Assembly: GCF_024721605.1 (NCBI RefSeq)
Contig: NZ_CP102630.1
Span: 1,550,001-1,614,000 of the forward strand
Direction of reading: 5' to 3'
From: Sphingomicrobium flavum
GTDB taxonomy: Bacteria; Pseudomonadota; Alphaproteobacteria; Sphingomonadales; Sphingomonadaceae
DNA: 64,000 nucleotides
The notes beneath the pieces are model-generated. The model had not been told where the DNA came from, made no database searches, and saw nothing but the letters and a program-made list of their open reading frames with translations. Below, piece by piece: positions 18,780 to 26,256 of this stretch; position 1 is the first letter of the stretch; every line of letters begins with the position of its first letter. Position numbers and translations under genes: made by a program.

Positions 18780-19295
18780 CTATCGCCAGCTATAGAAGCG
18801 GGGCGGACCGTCATTGACGATGATGGGGTCGTCGACCAGCCACTGGACCTTGCCGTCGATGCCCACCTGCAGCGCCAGCGCATAGGTGTAGATCTTCTTG
18901 GGCACATTCTTGTCCTTGAAGACCAGCGCATCCTGTCCCTGCCCCGACTGCACGGCCACGTCGCCGCTGGACGGGGCTTTGTCGGCGGCGCTGGGCTTGC
19001 CCATATTGTCGATGATCCAGAAGCTGTCTTGAACCGGGTCGGCAAGTCCGGCCGGCACCAGCTCGCCATCGATTTCGACCATGGTGGACACCAGGTGATA
19101 GGTGATGTCGACAGGCTGTTTGATATGCGCCGCCTTCAGGTTCACATTGCCGTTCTTCTTCACGATCGGCGGCCCCGGCGGGCTGACCTGGAAATAAGTG
19201 AAATCGCCAACATAATAGCCGTTCACCTCGTCCCAGAACACATTGTCGACGACGACATTCACCTTGATGTCGATAGCCTGTTCTTCCTCTTCCAT
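18780..19295 (-). CDS. Hypothetical beta-rich protein downstream of the TIR gene
   Basis: 171 residues, no signal peptide or membrane helix. Begins with an acidic MEEEEQ stretch, then alternating hydrophobic residues (DIKVNVVVDNVFW; YYVGDFTYFQVSPPGPPIVKK), suggesting an all-beta fold. No domain recognised; the length and PPGPPI element recall inclusion-body/AidA-like cytoplasmic beta proteins, but this is a guess. Starts 28 bp after the TIR-TPR gene stop, so the two form a likely transcription unit and may act together. Confidence 0.68.
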   Translation of the reverse strand: MEEEEQAIDIKVNVVVDNVFWDEVNGYYVGDFTYFQVSPPGPPIVKKNGNVNLKAAHIKQPVDITYHLVSTMVEIDGELVPAGLADPVQDSFWIIDNMGKPSAADKAPSSGDVAVQSGQGQDALVFKDKNVPKKIYTYALALQVGIDGKVQWLVDDPIIVNDGPPRFYSWR

Positions 19296-19323
19296 GTCGC
19301 TAATCCCTCTTGTTGAAATGCAG

Positions 19324-21354
19324 TCAAAGTCGATCGTCGATCAGTGGATCGAGGCCACGATCGGCCAGCGCCTTGCGCAATTGGCGCGCCAAGGCGGCCT
19401 GCCCCAGTTTTTGTGCAGCAACCGCCCGCAGTGCCTGGTTGGCGATACTCACGCCTTGGGCCTGGTCTTCCACTGCCAGCGCCCGGGCGAAGGCGGCGGA
19501 CGCGGCTGCACCATCGCCCGACCGTTCCAGCGCAATGCCCTCGACGAGGTGGCTGGCAATGAAAAGCCAGACATGATCGGGGCTATCGGCATCGATCTTG
19601 CCACGCCAGTCCAGCGCCATGGATTTCAGCTGGTCGGGCGGCGCTGATGACCGATCAGTCAGCGCGCGCTCCAACGCCAGCCGTGCCGGACGATAGATAT
19701 TCCAGTCGCGATTGTTGGCATCGCGCGCGGCGAGATTTTCGATCAGTGCCGCGATCCTGTCGAAGCCTTCGCTTGCCTTCGCGCTTCGTCCCTCCGCCCA
19801 GTCCAATAGTGCCATCTCGTTGAAGGGGCCGATCGACATGGTCAGGCTGGATGTATTGTCGGGGTCACGTCGGATCAGCCGCTCGGCATCGTCAATGGCC
19901 GCAGACAAGATGGTTCGCGCAGCGTCCTTTCGCCCGCGCATTGCCAGGATGTGCCCCATCTGGCCTTGGGCAAAGACATTGAACCGCAAGGCCCCGAAAT
20001 GGTCGGGTTGCTGCTCGAGCACTTCTTCATAGAGCGCGATTTCCCGGGCCCGTGTCTTTTGCGCTGCCGCATAGTCACCGAGCCGTTGCTGCATGCTCGA
20101 CACCCATGACAATCCGGTGCCGATTTCGATCAGCCGGGCGGGAGGGCGACCCTCGGCCTTCGTCACTCGCTCGATGACGGCAACACTTCGCTCGAATAGC
20201 GCCAGCGCTTCGGCATAATTGCCGTCTTCATCGGCCATCGTACCAAGGTTGGAATAGGCATAGCCCTCTTCCATCTGCCACTCCAAGTTGGTGCGATCCT
20301 TGGCCGCCAGCCTGGTAGAGATGTCGGCATAGCCCTGCATGGCCTCCTTTGCCTCATCCGTCTGGGCGTGCTGCAAAGCTACCAATCCGACCCAGAACAG
20401 GCTCTGCCCGTGGTTGAACATGCGCTCCGGATCATCGGGTTTGCGGGCCAGCAATTCGCCCGTCGTGCGCGCCGCCTCGCGAAAGGCCGGCAGCGCCTTT
20501 TCATTGTCGCCCCGCTCATTATGCACTTCGGCGACCAGCTGGATCGCCTTGGCTCTCCGTCCAAGCTCTTCGGGCGACAGGCTGTCGAGATTCTGGCGCG
20601 CATAATATTCCATCGCGCGCGAGCCGACGCCGCCCAATATGTCCAGCCGTCCCACGGGCTCGAGCTGCTCGCGAAGGTCGGTCAGCATATATTCGATCAG
20701 CCCGTTGGCCTCGGTGCGCTCGGCCCGCGCGGCATCGCGCTGCTGCAGCGCGAACAGTGCCAGCCCCACTGCAATCACCATGCCGAGGATCGAAAGCCCC
20801 GCCACCACCAGCGCCCGCTTATGCTTGCGCGCCGCCTCCCGATCGACCAGCGCATCCAGCTGCACCCCGGCCAGCCCGGCGATCAGCTTCATCAGCCCTA
20901 ATTTCTTGCCGTCCGCCTCGGGCCGGAAGTCCGCCGCGACAGGCTCGGCCATCTCCTCGGTCGGCGCGCCATCCTCATAATGGGTGCGAAGCGGCAGCGG
21001 CACATTATGCGGCGGGTCGCCATCGACCACCACCGGATAGACATTCTTGTCGCCATGCATGCGCTTGAAAATGTCGATCTCGCGCCCGATCCAGGGCGAA
21101 ATGGCGCTGTGCGGCGAACAGAGCACGATCAGCGCTTCGCTATTGGCCAGCGCCTCCTTGATCGCATCGCCCAGATCGTCGGTGACGGGCAGTTCCTCGC
21201 GATCCTTGAAGATGGGCGCCAACCGCTTGGGCGCGCCTTCATCGACCAGGCTCTGCGGCAGGCGATAGGTCTCCAGCTGGCGGTGAAGCCATTCGGCCAC
21301 CGCCTTGTCGCGATGGCTGTAACTTAAGAATGCCTTATACTGCCGGTCCCCCAA
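19324..21354 (-). CDS. TIR-domain, single-pass membrane, TPR-repeat protein
   Basis: 676 residues from a TTG at 21354, chosen because AAAGGAGG lies at ideal spacing before it and because the product then starts directly at the TIR domain; the longer open frame upstream has no ribosome site. TIR domain at about 5-135 (KAFLSYSHRD; FKDREELP; CSPHSAISPWIGREI with Glu92 at the position of the NADase catalytic glutamate), a membrane helix at 181-203, then a long TPR region with repeated GxYAEALALFERS-like units. The architecture suggests a membrane-tethered signalling or NAD-degrading sensor. Whether it is a defence protein or a housekeeping scaffold is unresolved. Confidence 0.88.
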   Translation of the reverse strand: MGDRQYKAFLSYSHRDKAVAEWLHRQLETYRLPQSLVDEGAPKRLAPIFKDREELPVTDDLGDAIKEALANSEALIVLCSPHSAISPWIGREIDIFKRMHGDKNVYPVVVDGDPPHNVPLPLRTHYEDGAPTEEMAEPVAADFRPEADGKKLGLMKLIAGLAGVQLDALVDREAARKHKRALVVAGLSILGMVIAVGLALFALQQRDAARAERTEANGLIEYMLTDLREQLEPVGRLDILGGVGSRAMEYYARQNLDSLSPEELGRRAKAIQLVAEVHNERGDNEKALPAFREAARTTGELLARKPDDPERMFNHGQSLFWVGLVALQHAQTDEAKEAMQGYADISTRLAAKDRTNLEWQMEEGYAYSNLGTMADEDGNYAEALALFERSVAVIERVTKAEGRPPARLIEIGTGLSWVSSMQQRLGDYAAAQKTRAREIALYEEVLEQQPDHFGALRFNVFAQGQMGHILAMRGRKDAARTILSAAIDDAERLIRRDPDNTSSLTMSIGPFNEMALLDWAEGRSAKASEGFDRIAALIENLAARDANNRDWNIYRPARLALERALTDRSSAPPDQLKSMALDWRGKIDADSPDHVWLFIASHLVEGIALERSGDGAAASAAFARALAVEDQAQGVSIANQALRAVAAQKLGQAALARQLRKALADRGLDPLIDDRL

Positions 21355-21568
21355 GCGCGCCCTCCTTTCCGAGCGGGGGCGACTCGCCCCCCGGGCGGAT
21401 GAACGATCACAGTATCGCGCAAATCGGCCTTTTCTGGAAGAGTGCTCCAAAATAGGTCAATCAAATGGGTGAAGGAGGATCGGCACTCCCTCCAATCCGG
21501 ACCCATTGGCAGCATCCTCTTTACCCTGTTGGGCTAGAGCGGGGCTCCCACCAAAGGACATTGCACCC

Positions 21569-21952
21569 ATGGCCCGCATCATCATTGCCGATGACGATCC
21601 CACCACCATCTTCATGGTGCGTTCGATCCTGGAAGATTGCGGCCATATCGTCGGCGCGCTGGAAGATGGCCTGTCGGTCGGCGATGTCGCCCGCTTCAAG
21701 GCGCCCGACCTTCTGATTCTCGATTGTTCGATGCCCGGCAAGACGGGGCTGGAGGCGCTGCGCGAAGTACGCGCCGATCTTGGCAAGCAGCTGCCCATCA
21801 TGATGCTGACCGGGCGCACCAGCCCGCAGGATGAGGCGCTGGCCTACCAGGCCGGGGCCGATGACTATCTCACGAAGCCGATCGATCCCGACAAGCTCGT
21901 CATCCGCGTCGAAGCCCTGCTCGACCCTGCCCGCCGCCGCTGCTCGGCCTGA
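21569..21952 (+). CDS. Stand-alone response-regulator receiver protein
   Basis: 127 residues, a single CheY-like receiver. Acidic pocket at DDD 8-10, phosphoacceptor Asp52 in LILDCSMPG, conserved Thr in MMLTGRT and Lys in YLTKPID. No output domain, so it must act by protein contact or in a phosphorelay; the Hpt protein at 3054 and the hybrid kinases at 51480 and 55588 are possible partners (inference). Ribosome site AAAGGA lies 10 bases before the ATG. Confidence 0.93.
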   Translation: MARIIIADDDPTTIFMVRSILEDCGHIVGALEDGLSVGDVARFKAPDLLILDCSMPGKTGLEALREVRADLGKQLPIMMLTGRTSPQDEALAYQAGADDYLTKPIDPDKLVIRVEALLDPARRRCSA

Positions 21953-21964
21953 TCGAGGCAAAGG

Positions 21965-22000
21965 AAAAGGCGCGGGAAACCGATGGTTCCCGCGCCTTCC
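21965..22000. terminator. Bidirectional intrinsic terminator
   Basis: Perfect 12-bp inverted repeat AAGGCGCGGGAA / TTCCCGCGCCTT at 21967-21978 and 21987-21998 with an 8-base loop, between two convergent genes (receiver protein and Tyr-rich protein). T-run is short on both sides. Confidence 0.75.
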
Positions 22001-22022
22001 GCTCTCCTGACTGGAGGAGCTA

Positions 22023-22634
22023 TTAGTACCGGCCGTAACGGCTCGAACGCTCGATATCGACGTCGCGGATGCGACCATTGCGCTCGATCTTGCAGTCCCA
22101 CTTCAGGTCGGGCGCGGTGTTGTAACCATAGCCCTGGCGACCATAGCGGTCATACTGGTTGGCATATTGGCCCGACATCGCCACGCCATGCACCTTCAGA
22201 CCATAGCTCTTGCGCTCGACGCGGGTGATCCCGGCCACGCGCGCGGCGTTGTTATACTGGTTGTTGTAGCCGTAGCGATTGTCATAACGGTTGTCGTAGC
22301 GACGATCGTAACGGTTGTCGTAACGGTTGTCGTACCGGCCATATTGGTCATAACGCTGGCCGTTCAGCCTGGCTTCGACCGCCATGGCGCACTGGTCGAC
22401 GGCCTGGCGTTCGTTCATGCCATAACCGTAACGCTGGTTGTTATAGCCGTAATTGCCATAGGGGTAGGACCCGTAATTGCCCGCGCCCAGCACCCCGCGG
22501 ATGATCGCGCCCAACACGTCGGCGGTCGGATCGCCACGATATTGCGCTTCAGCCGGGGTAGCGGCGACGGCGGTGGTAGCGGTGGCGGCGGCAAGGCCGG
22601 CAGCGCCCAAAATCAGCTTCTTCTTGATCGACAT
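22023..22634 (-). CDS. Secreted Tyr/Arg/Asn-rich repeat protein
   Basis: 203 residues. Signal peptide to about residue 30 (ATPAEA), a Gly/Tyr/Asn region (YGSYPYGNYGYNNQ), a cysteine-bearing helix (RQAVDQCAMAVEARLNG), then a low-complexity run of YDNRYD/YDRRYD units at about 22260-22340, and a C-terminal globular part with WDCKIERNGRIRDVDI. The two cysteines could pair. The composition resembles envelope glycine/tyrosine-rich stress proteins of sphingomonads; no function can be assigned. Confidence 0.75.
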   Translation of the reverse strand: MSIKKKLILGAAGLAAATATTAVAATPAEAQYRGDPTADVLGAIIRGVLGAGNYGSYPYGNYGYNNQRYGYGMNERQAVDQCAMAVEARLNGQRYDQYGRYDNRYDNRYDRRYDNRYDNRYGYNNQYNNAARVAGITRVERKSYGLKVHGVAMSGQYANQYDRYGRQGYGYNTAPDLKWDCKIERNGRIRDVDIERSSRYGRY

Positions 22635-22690
22635 GTGACGCGATCTCCCTGGTTACAAATTCTCGCCCTCTTCCGGCGATCGTCCTTTTA

Positions 22691-22716
22691 CTACGCGATT
22701 CGCAATGCATTGTTCC
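22691..22716 (-). promoter_or_regulatory. Possible general-stress (EcfG-type) promoter
   Basis: On the minus strand GGAAC (22716-22712) is followed after 16 bases by CGTAG (22695-22691), close to the alphaproteobacterial EcfG consensus GGAAC-N16/17-CGTT, 57 bp before the start of the Tyr-rich protein. One mismatch in the -10 box, so tentative. Confidence 0.35.
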
Positions 22717-22749
22717 TGAACGATAATGTTGCCCTTCGTTCAGCTTGGC

Positions 22750-23880
22750 TCAGGCGGCAAAGCGGGCCGGGGGGACCCACCCCCGGCCGCCTTGCTCGCA
22801 CATGACGTGATCGAGCCCGAGGCGGGCGAAATCCCATTCGAAATCTTCCAGATCCAGCATCCCGCTGCAGATCCGCGCCCCTGCCGCCGGGCGCACGCCA
22901 TCGCGCCACTGCCGCACCAGCGCCAGCGCCGCCAGCACGGGCACATAAGGCCCGCGATTGGCATCGGCATTCAGCCGCCATGCCCGCTTGGCCGGCCTGC
23001 CCATCGCATCCAGCCCCTTGGCCTTCACCAGCATCGCCCCCTTGTCGCTGCCCAGCGGCTTGACCCATTCGGCCACCTCCAGCATTGGCGCAGCAAATGG
23101 CCGCAGCGATTTGAGCCAGCCCCAGCGCACCGGCCAGGACAAAAGCCACAGGCCGACATGCAGCAAGCTGAGCTCCATCCCGGCAAAAAATTGCGCGCTA
23201 CGCCTCGGCTGGTAGCGCCGCACCAGCAGTTCCTGCTCGGGCACATCGCAAATGCTCGCCCAGCGCTTGCCCGCCCGCCCGCAATCGACGCGCTGCAGCC
23301 CGCCCCAGCCTCGCCGCTCATGCCAGCCGCCATGCTCGAACTCCCGCACCGGCTTGCCGACATAGGACAGGATCGCCTCCACCACGCTCGGCCCGCGCGG
23401 CGCGCGGTTGCCGGGAAAGATGCCGACCCATAGATCATCGACCTGCCGCCATCCCTGCACCAGCCGGTCGATCACTGCGTGCGACAGCGCCGGAATGCTG
23501 CTCGCCCCACTCACCAGCCGCACGCCCGCACGCCGCGCCGCCTCGTCCCAGCGCGCTTCAAAATTGCACACCCAGTCGCGCCCGTCGGCAAGGTCCAGAT
23601 AATCCACCCCGGCCGCCAGCGCCGCCTCGACCAGCATCGACGAACTCTCCTGGAACGGCCCCGCACAATCGACGACCAGGTCGATCCCGAACAGGTCGCC
23701 CGCACCCACCGCATCACGGTCCAGCACCCGCAATGAAGCACCCAATTCCTCTGCCAGCACCTCCAGCGGCCCGCGCCGCCGCCCGGCCAGCACCAGCTCC
23801 ACGCCCGGCTCCCCCGCCGCCAACCTTGCCAGCCGCGATCCGAACACCCCCGATGCCCCCACGATCATCAGCCTAAGCAT
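22750..23880 (-). CDS. Saccharopine-dehydrogenase-like NAD(P) oxidoreductase
   Basis: 376 residues. Starts with a Rossmann nucleotide-binding motif, MIVGASGVFGSRLARL, continues with VLAGRRRGPLEVLAEELGA and VDCAGPFQESSSMLVEAAL, the pattern of the saccharopine dehydrogenase/trans-acting enoyl reductase N-terminal domain. It overlaps the upstream DUF4166 gene by 8 bp. In other genomes these two domains occur fused in one protein, which suggests that the two products form one enzyme. Substrate unknown. Confidence 0.85.
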   Translation of the reverse strand: MLRLMIVGASGVFGSRLARLAAGEPGVELVLAGRRRGPLEVLAEELGASLRVLDRDAVGAGDLFGIDLVVDCAGPFQESSSMLVEAALAAGVDYLDLADGRDWVCNFEARWDEAARRAGVRLVSGASSIPALSHAVIDRLVQGWRQVDDLWVGIFPGNRAPRGPSVVEAILSYVGKPVREFEHGGWHERRGWGGLQRVDCGRAGKRWASICDVPEQELLVRRYQPRRSAQFFAGMELSLLHVGLWLLSWPVRWGWLKSLRPFAAPMLEVAEWVKPLGSDKGAMLVKAKGLDAMGRPAKRAWRLNADANRGPYVPVLAALALVRQWRDGVRPAAGARICSGMLDLEDFEWDFARLGLDHVMCEQGGRGWVPPARFAA

Positions 23881-24529
23881 CGCGAAATTCTCCTTGCTGC
23901 CAGATCAGCTCGCCAAAGAGCGGATGGATGAGCGACAGGCTGAACAAGAAGGCCCCGTCGCCCCGATCATGATGCACCACCACGCAGCGCCCCGGCGCCA
24001 GCCAGCGCGGCAAGCGCCAGCGCCGCCCCAATGCTTTCAGGACATAATGGTCGGAAACGAAGCGCAGTCCCTCGGCAAAGGCCTCCACCTTCAGGGCCAT
24101 CCCGATCCCGCGCCCGACATATTCTTCGAGCCCAGACGGCCCGGCAAAGCGCTTGGCCGAATGGATCACCTGCGGAAAGCCATCGCGCCGCGCATAGAGC
24201 CGGCTCCACACCTGCCCGCCGAAGCGCGCATCTTCCGACACGCTCACCACCGCCGCGACATCTTTGTCCATCGACAAAGGCAGCGGCGCGCCGACCAGCC
24301 GCAGCGCCTGCGCCAGCAGCCAACCCCATTGGTTGCGCCGCGCCTCGATGATCCGCCCGCGATAGAGCGCCACCGCCTCGCCCGCCAACCGCTTGGAAAA
24401 GCGTTGTTGCACCGCTACCGGCAGCTGGCCCCAGGCCTCCTCGCCCACCAGTCGGCGAAAGCGCAGATCGACCAGTTCGCCAGCCCCGTCCGGGGCTGGA
24501 AATTCCATCCTTCGTGCAAGTTCGGCCAT
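23873..24529 (-). CDS. DUF4166-domain protein
   Basis: 218 residues. Contains WSRLYARRDGFPQVIHSAKRF-type and EYVGRGIGMALKVEAF segments and a C-terminal HPLFGELIWQQGEF, the DUF4166 pattern. Shares an 8-bp overlap with the following dehydrogenase and lies 28 bp downstream of the GbsR-type regulator, so all three appear to form one operon read from the promoter at about 25.1 kb. Confidence 0.85.
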   Translation of the reverse strand: MAELARRMEFPAPDGAGELVDLRFRRLVGEEAWGQLPVAVQQRFSKRLAGEAVALYRGRIIEARRNQWGWLLAQALRLVGAPLPLSMDKDVAAVVSVSEDARFGGQVWSRLYARRDGFPQVIHSAKRFAGPSGLEEYVGRGIGMALKVEAFAEGLRFVSDHYVLKALGRRWRLPRWLAPGRCVVVHHDRGDGAFLFSLSLIHPLFGELIWQQGEFRDA

Positions 24530-24557
24530 GGCAATTCCCCTACTTGGCCGGTTGGTG

Positions 24558-25097
24558 TCACCCCTTCTTGCCGGGCAGGAAGCGGGTGACCTTTGACCCC
24601 ATGCTAATCAGCGTCATCAGGGTCGATTTGGGCAGTCGGATCATCTCGTCATGCCATTTGCCCATGGTGGTGACGAAGCTCAGCATGTCGTCGAGCCGCT
24701 GTTTCGCCACCTTGCTGATCTGGGGATCGTGGGCGGCATCCTCGCTGCAAGCCTTCAAGGCCGCCTGTGCCGGATCAATCTCGCGCGCCTTGCGCCCCTT
24801 GGCGATACGCGTCACCATTTCCCAGATATCCACCTCGGCGGCGAAATGGTCGCGCCGCTCGCCCATGATGGGCACGCGGTGGATCAGCTCCCAGGCCAGC
24901 AGCTCCTTGATCGAATTGGACACGTTGGACCGCGCCAGCCCCAGTACCTCGGCAATCTCGTCGGCCGGCAGCGGCTTTTCGGACAGGAACAGCAACGCAT
25001 GGATCTGCGCTACCGAACGGTTGACGCCCCACTGGCTGCCCAGATCCCCCCAATGGAGGATGAAGCGCAGGATCGACGGTGGCAGCGGCTTGTCCAT
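24558..25097 (-). CDS. GbsR/MarR-family transcriptional regulator
   Basis: 179 residues. Winged-helix DNA-binding domain with VAQIHALLFLSEKPLPADEIAE and LGLARSNVSNSIKELLAWELI (recognition helix), typical of the GbsR branch of MarR-like regulators, followed by a helical dimerisation part. First gene of the regulator-DUF4166-dehydrogenase operon. A perfect palindrome lies 26-45 bp upstream of its start and is the probable autoregulatory operator. Confidence 0.9.
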   Translation of the reverse strand: MDKPLPPSILRFILHWGDLGSQWGVNRSVAQIHALLFLSEKPLPADEIAEVLGLARSNVSNSIKELLAWELIHRVPIMGERRDHFAAEVDIWEMVTRIAKGRKAREIDPAQAALKACSEDAAHDPQISKVAKQRLDDMLSFVTTMGKWHDEMIRLPKSTLMTLISMGSKVTRFLPGKKG

Positions 25098-25122
25098 GAC
25101 CTGTTCCGACTCACTTTCTTAA

Positions 25123-25142
25123 ATTTCTGTCTTGACAGAAAT
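25123..25142. promoter_or_regulatory. Perfect palindromic operator upstream of the GbsR-type gene
   Basis: ATTTCTGTCTTGACAGAAAT: 9-bp perfect arms around a TT centre, in the divergent region between the regulator (start 25097) and the small plus-strand gene (start 25290). Dimeric winged-helix regulators bind such sites; binding by the adjacent GbsR-like protein is inferred from position. Confidence 0.65.
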
Positions 25143-25289
25143 ACACGAAATTACCGAACAAATGTCAAGCGTCATCGCGATGGGCTGTAACCTAGTGCGG
25201 TTCCGCAACGAACTCACGATCATTGCAACCGGTCAGCACCGTCGCCGCCCAGCGCGGCCCGCTGACCCGATCACAAAAGGGAAAATGTC

Positions 25290-25424
25290 ATGATTGCCAA
25301 ATTGAACGCGCTCGCGCCCAAATGCCACGTCGCCCATGCGGCCATTCCGCTCACCGGCGTCCTCGCCTCCTTCGTCAGCCTGGGGCTGGTCACGCTGACC
25401 CTGTCCTCGATGATGATGGCCTGA
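25290..25424 (+). CDS. Small membrane peptide
   Basis: 44 residues starting at ATG 25290 after AAAAGGGAAAA. Sequence has a short basic start, a Cys/His pair (KCHVAH), and one hydrophobic helix from about residue 18 to 43 (ITL-rich, ending SSMMMA). Divergent from the GbsR operon across the palindromic operator and convergent with the TetR gene, whose stop is 8 bp away. No family recognised; a real gene is supported by the ribosome site, uninterrupted membrane helix and lack of any competing frame. Confidence 0.5.
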   Translation: MIAKLNALAPKCHVAHAAIPLTGVLASFVSLGLVTLTLSSMMMA

Positions 25425-25432
25425 GCGCCGGC

Positions 25433-26065
25433 TCAATGTCCGGCGGCGTCGCCATATTGGTGGCGCCGCAGGGCCTTCAGCCCTTCCGCCACCATCATCG
25501 CAGCCTCATCGGCAAATTCCACCGAGGGGCGATCCAGCCGATGCGTCAGCCAGCCATGGGTCAGCCGCTCGGTCGCCCCCGTCATGAAGGACTGGAAAAA
25601 GGTCGCGGGCAACAGCGGCAGCCGCCGCGCTTCGAAATGCGGCCGCGCCCAGTCGATCACCGGCTGCTCGATCTGGTGCGCCAGTTCGATCCACACATGC
25701 TCGTGCTCGACCATCCACTGGCTGTTGTTGAATTGCGCGATCAGCCGCGAAAACCGATCGGGATGATCGCACTGCCATTGCAACGCCGCGCGCGCTCCCG
25801 CGCCGAAGGCATCGCACGGATCCTCGCCGTCAAAGGCAATGATCGCGTCAGCCACGCTGACCAGATAGTCCAATCGCTCCTGCGCAAAGATTTGCGCAAA
25901 GACGCCGTCCTTGTTGCCGAAATGGTGGAAGATGGACCCGTTCGACACACCCGAACGCGCCTCGATATCCTTCAGGGTCACATCGTAAAGACCCTTCTCG
26001 ATGATCAGCTCGCCCGTCGCCGCCAGGACGCGGCGCTTGGTTTTTTCACTGCGCGACTGCACCAT
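25433..26065 (-). CDS. TetR-family transcriptional regulator
   Basis: 210 residues. N-terminal HTH at about 10-55 (TKRRVLAATGELIIEKGLYDVTLKDIEARSGVSNGSIFHHFGNK pattern; the recognition helix includes SNGSIFHHF), followed by a helical ligand-binding domain. Divergently placed 191 bp from the first YadA-like gene (26257), so it may control that gene, but no clear palindrome is seen in the shared region. Confidence 0.92.
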   Translation of the reverse strand: MVQSRSEKTKRRVLAATGELIIEKGLYDVTLKDIEARSGVSNGSIFHHFGNKDGVFAQIFAQERLDYLVSVADAIIAFDGEDPCDAFGAGARAALQWQCDHPDRFSRLIAQFNNSQWMVEHEHVWIELAHQIEQPVIDWARPHFEARRLPLLPATFFQSFMTGATERLTHGWLTHRLDRPSVEFADEAAMMVAEGLKALRRHQYGDAAGH

Positions 26066-26256
26066 GCGCGGTGCGTAACGCGCTGTCGGCCCGCTGTCAC
26101 CTAGGACTTTGGTACCAGGCTTGGATCTGCCCCCTTGCCAATCCCCCCCGATCCGTGGATCAGGGGCGCAAGGCCATTCCCTGCTCGGACGCCCGCCATG
26201 GCGTTGGCGAATGGCGCCGCGGACGCATCATGCGCCCGTCAGCAGGGGGTTGGAAA

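Noticed and set aside
22250-22340. Short regular repeats resembling a CRISPR array
   Set aside because: Repeats are in-frame Tyr/Asp/Asn/Arg codons within a secreted protein, without spacers of uniform length and without cas genes.
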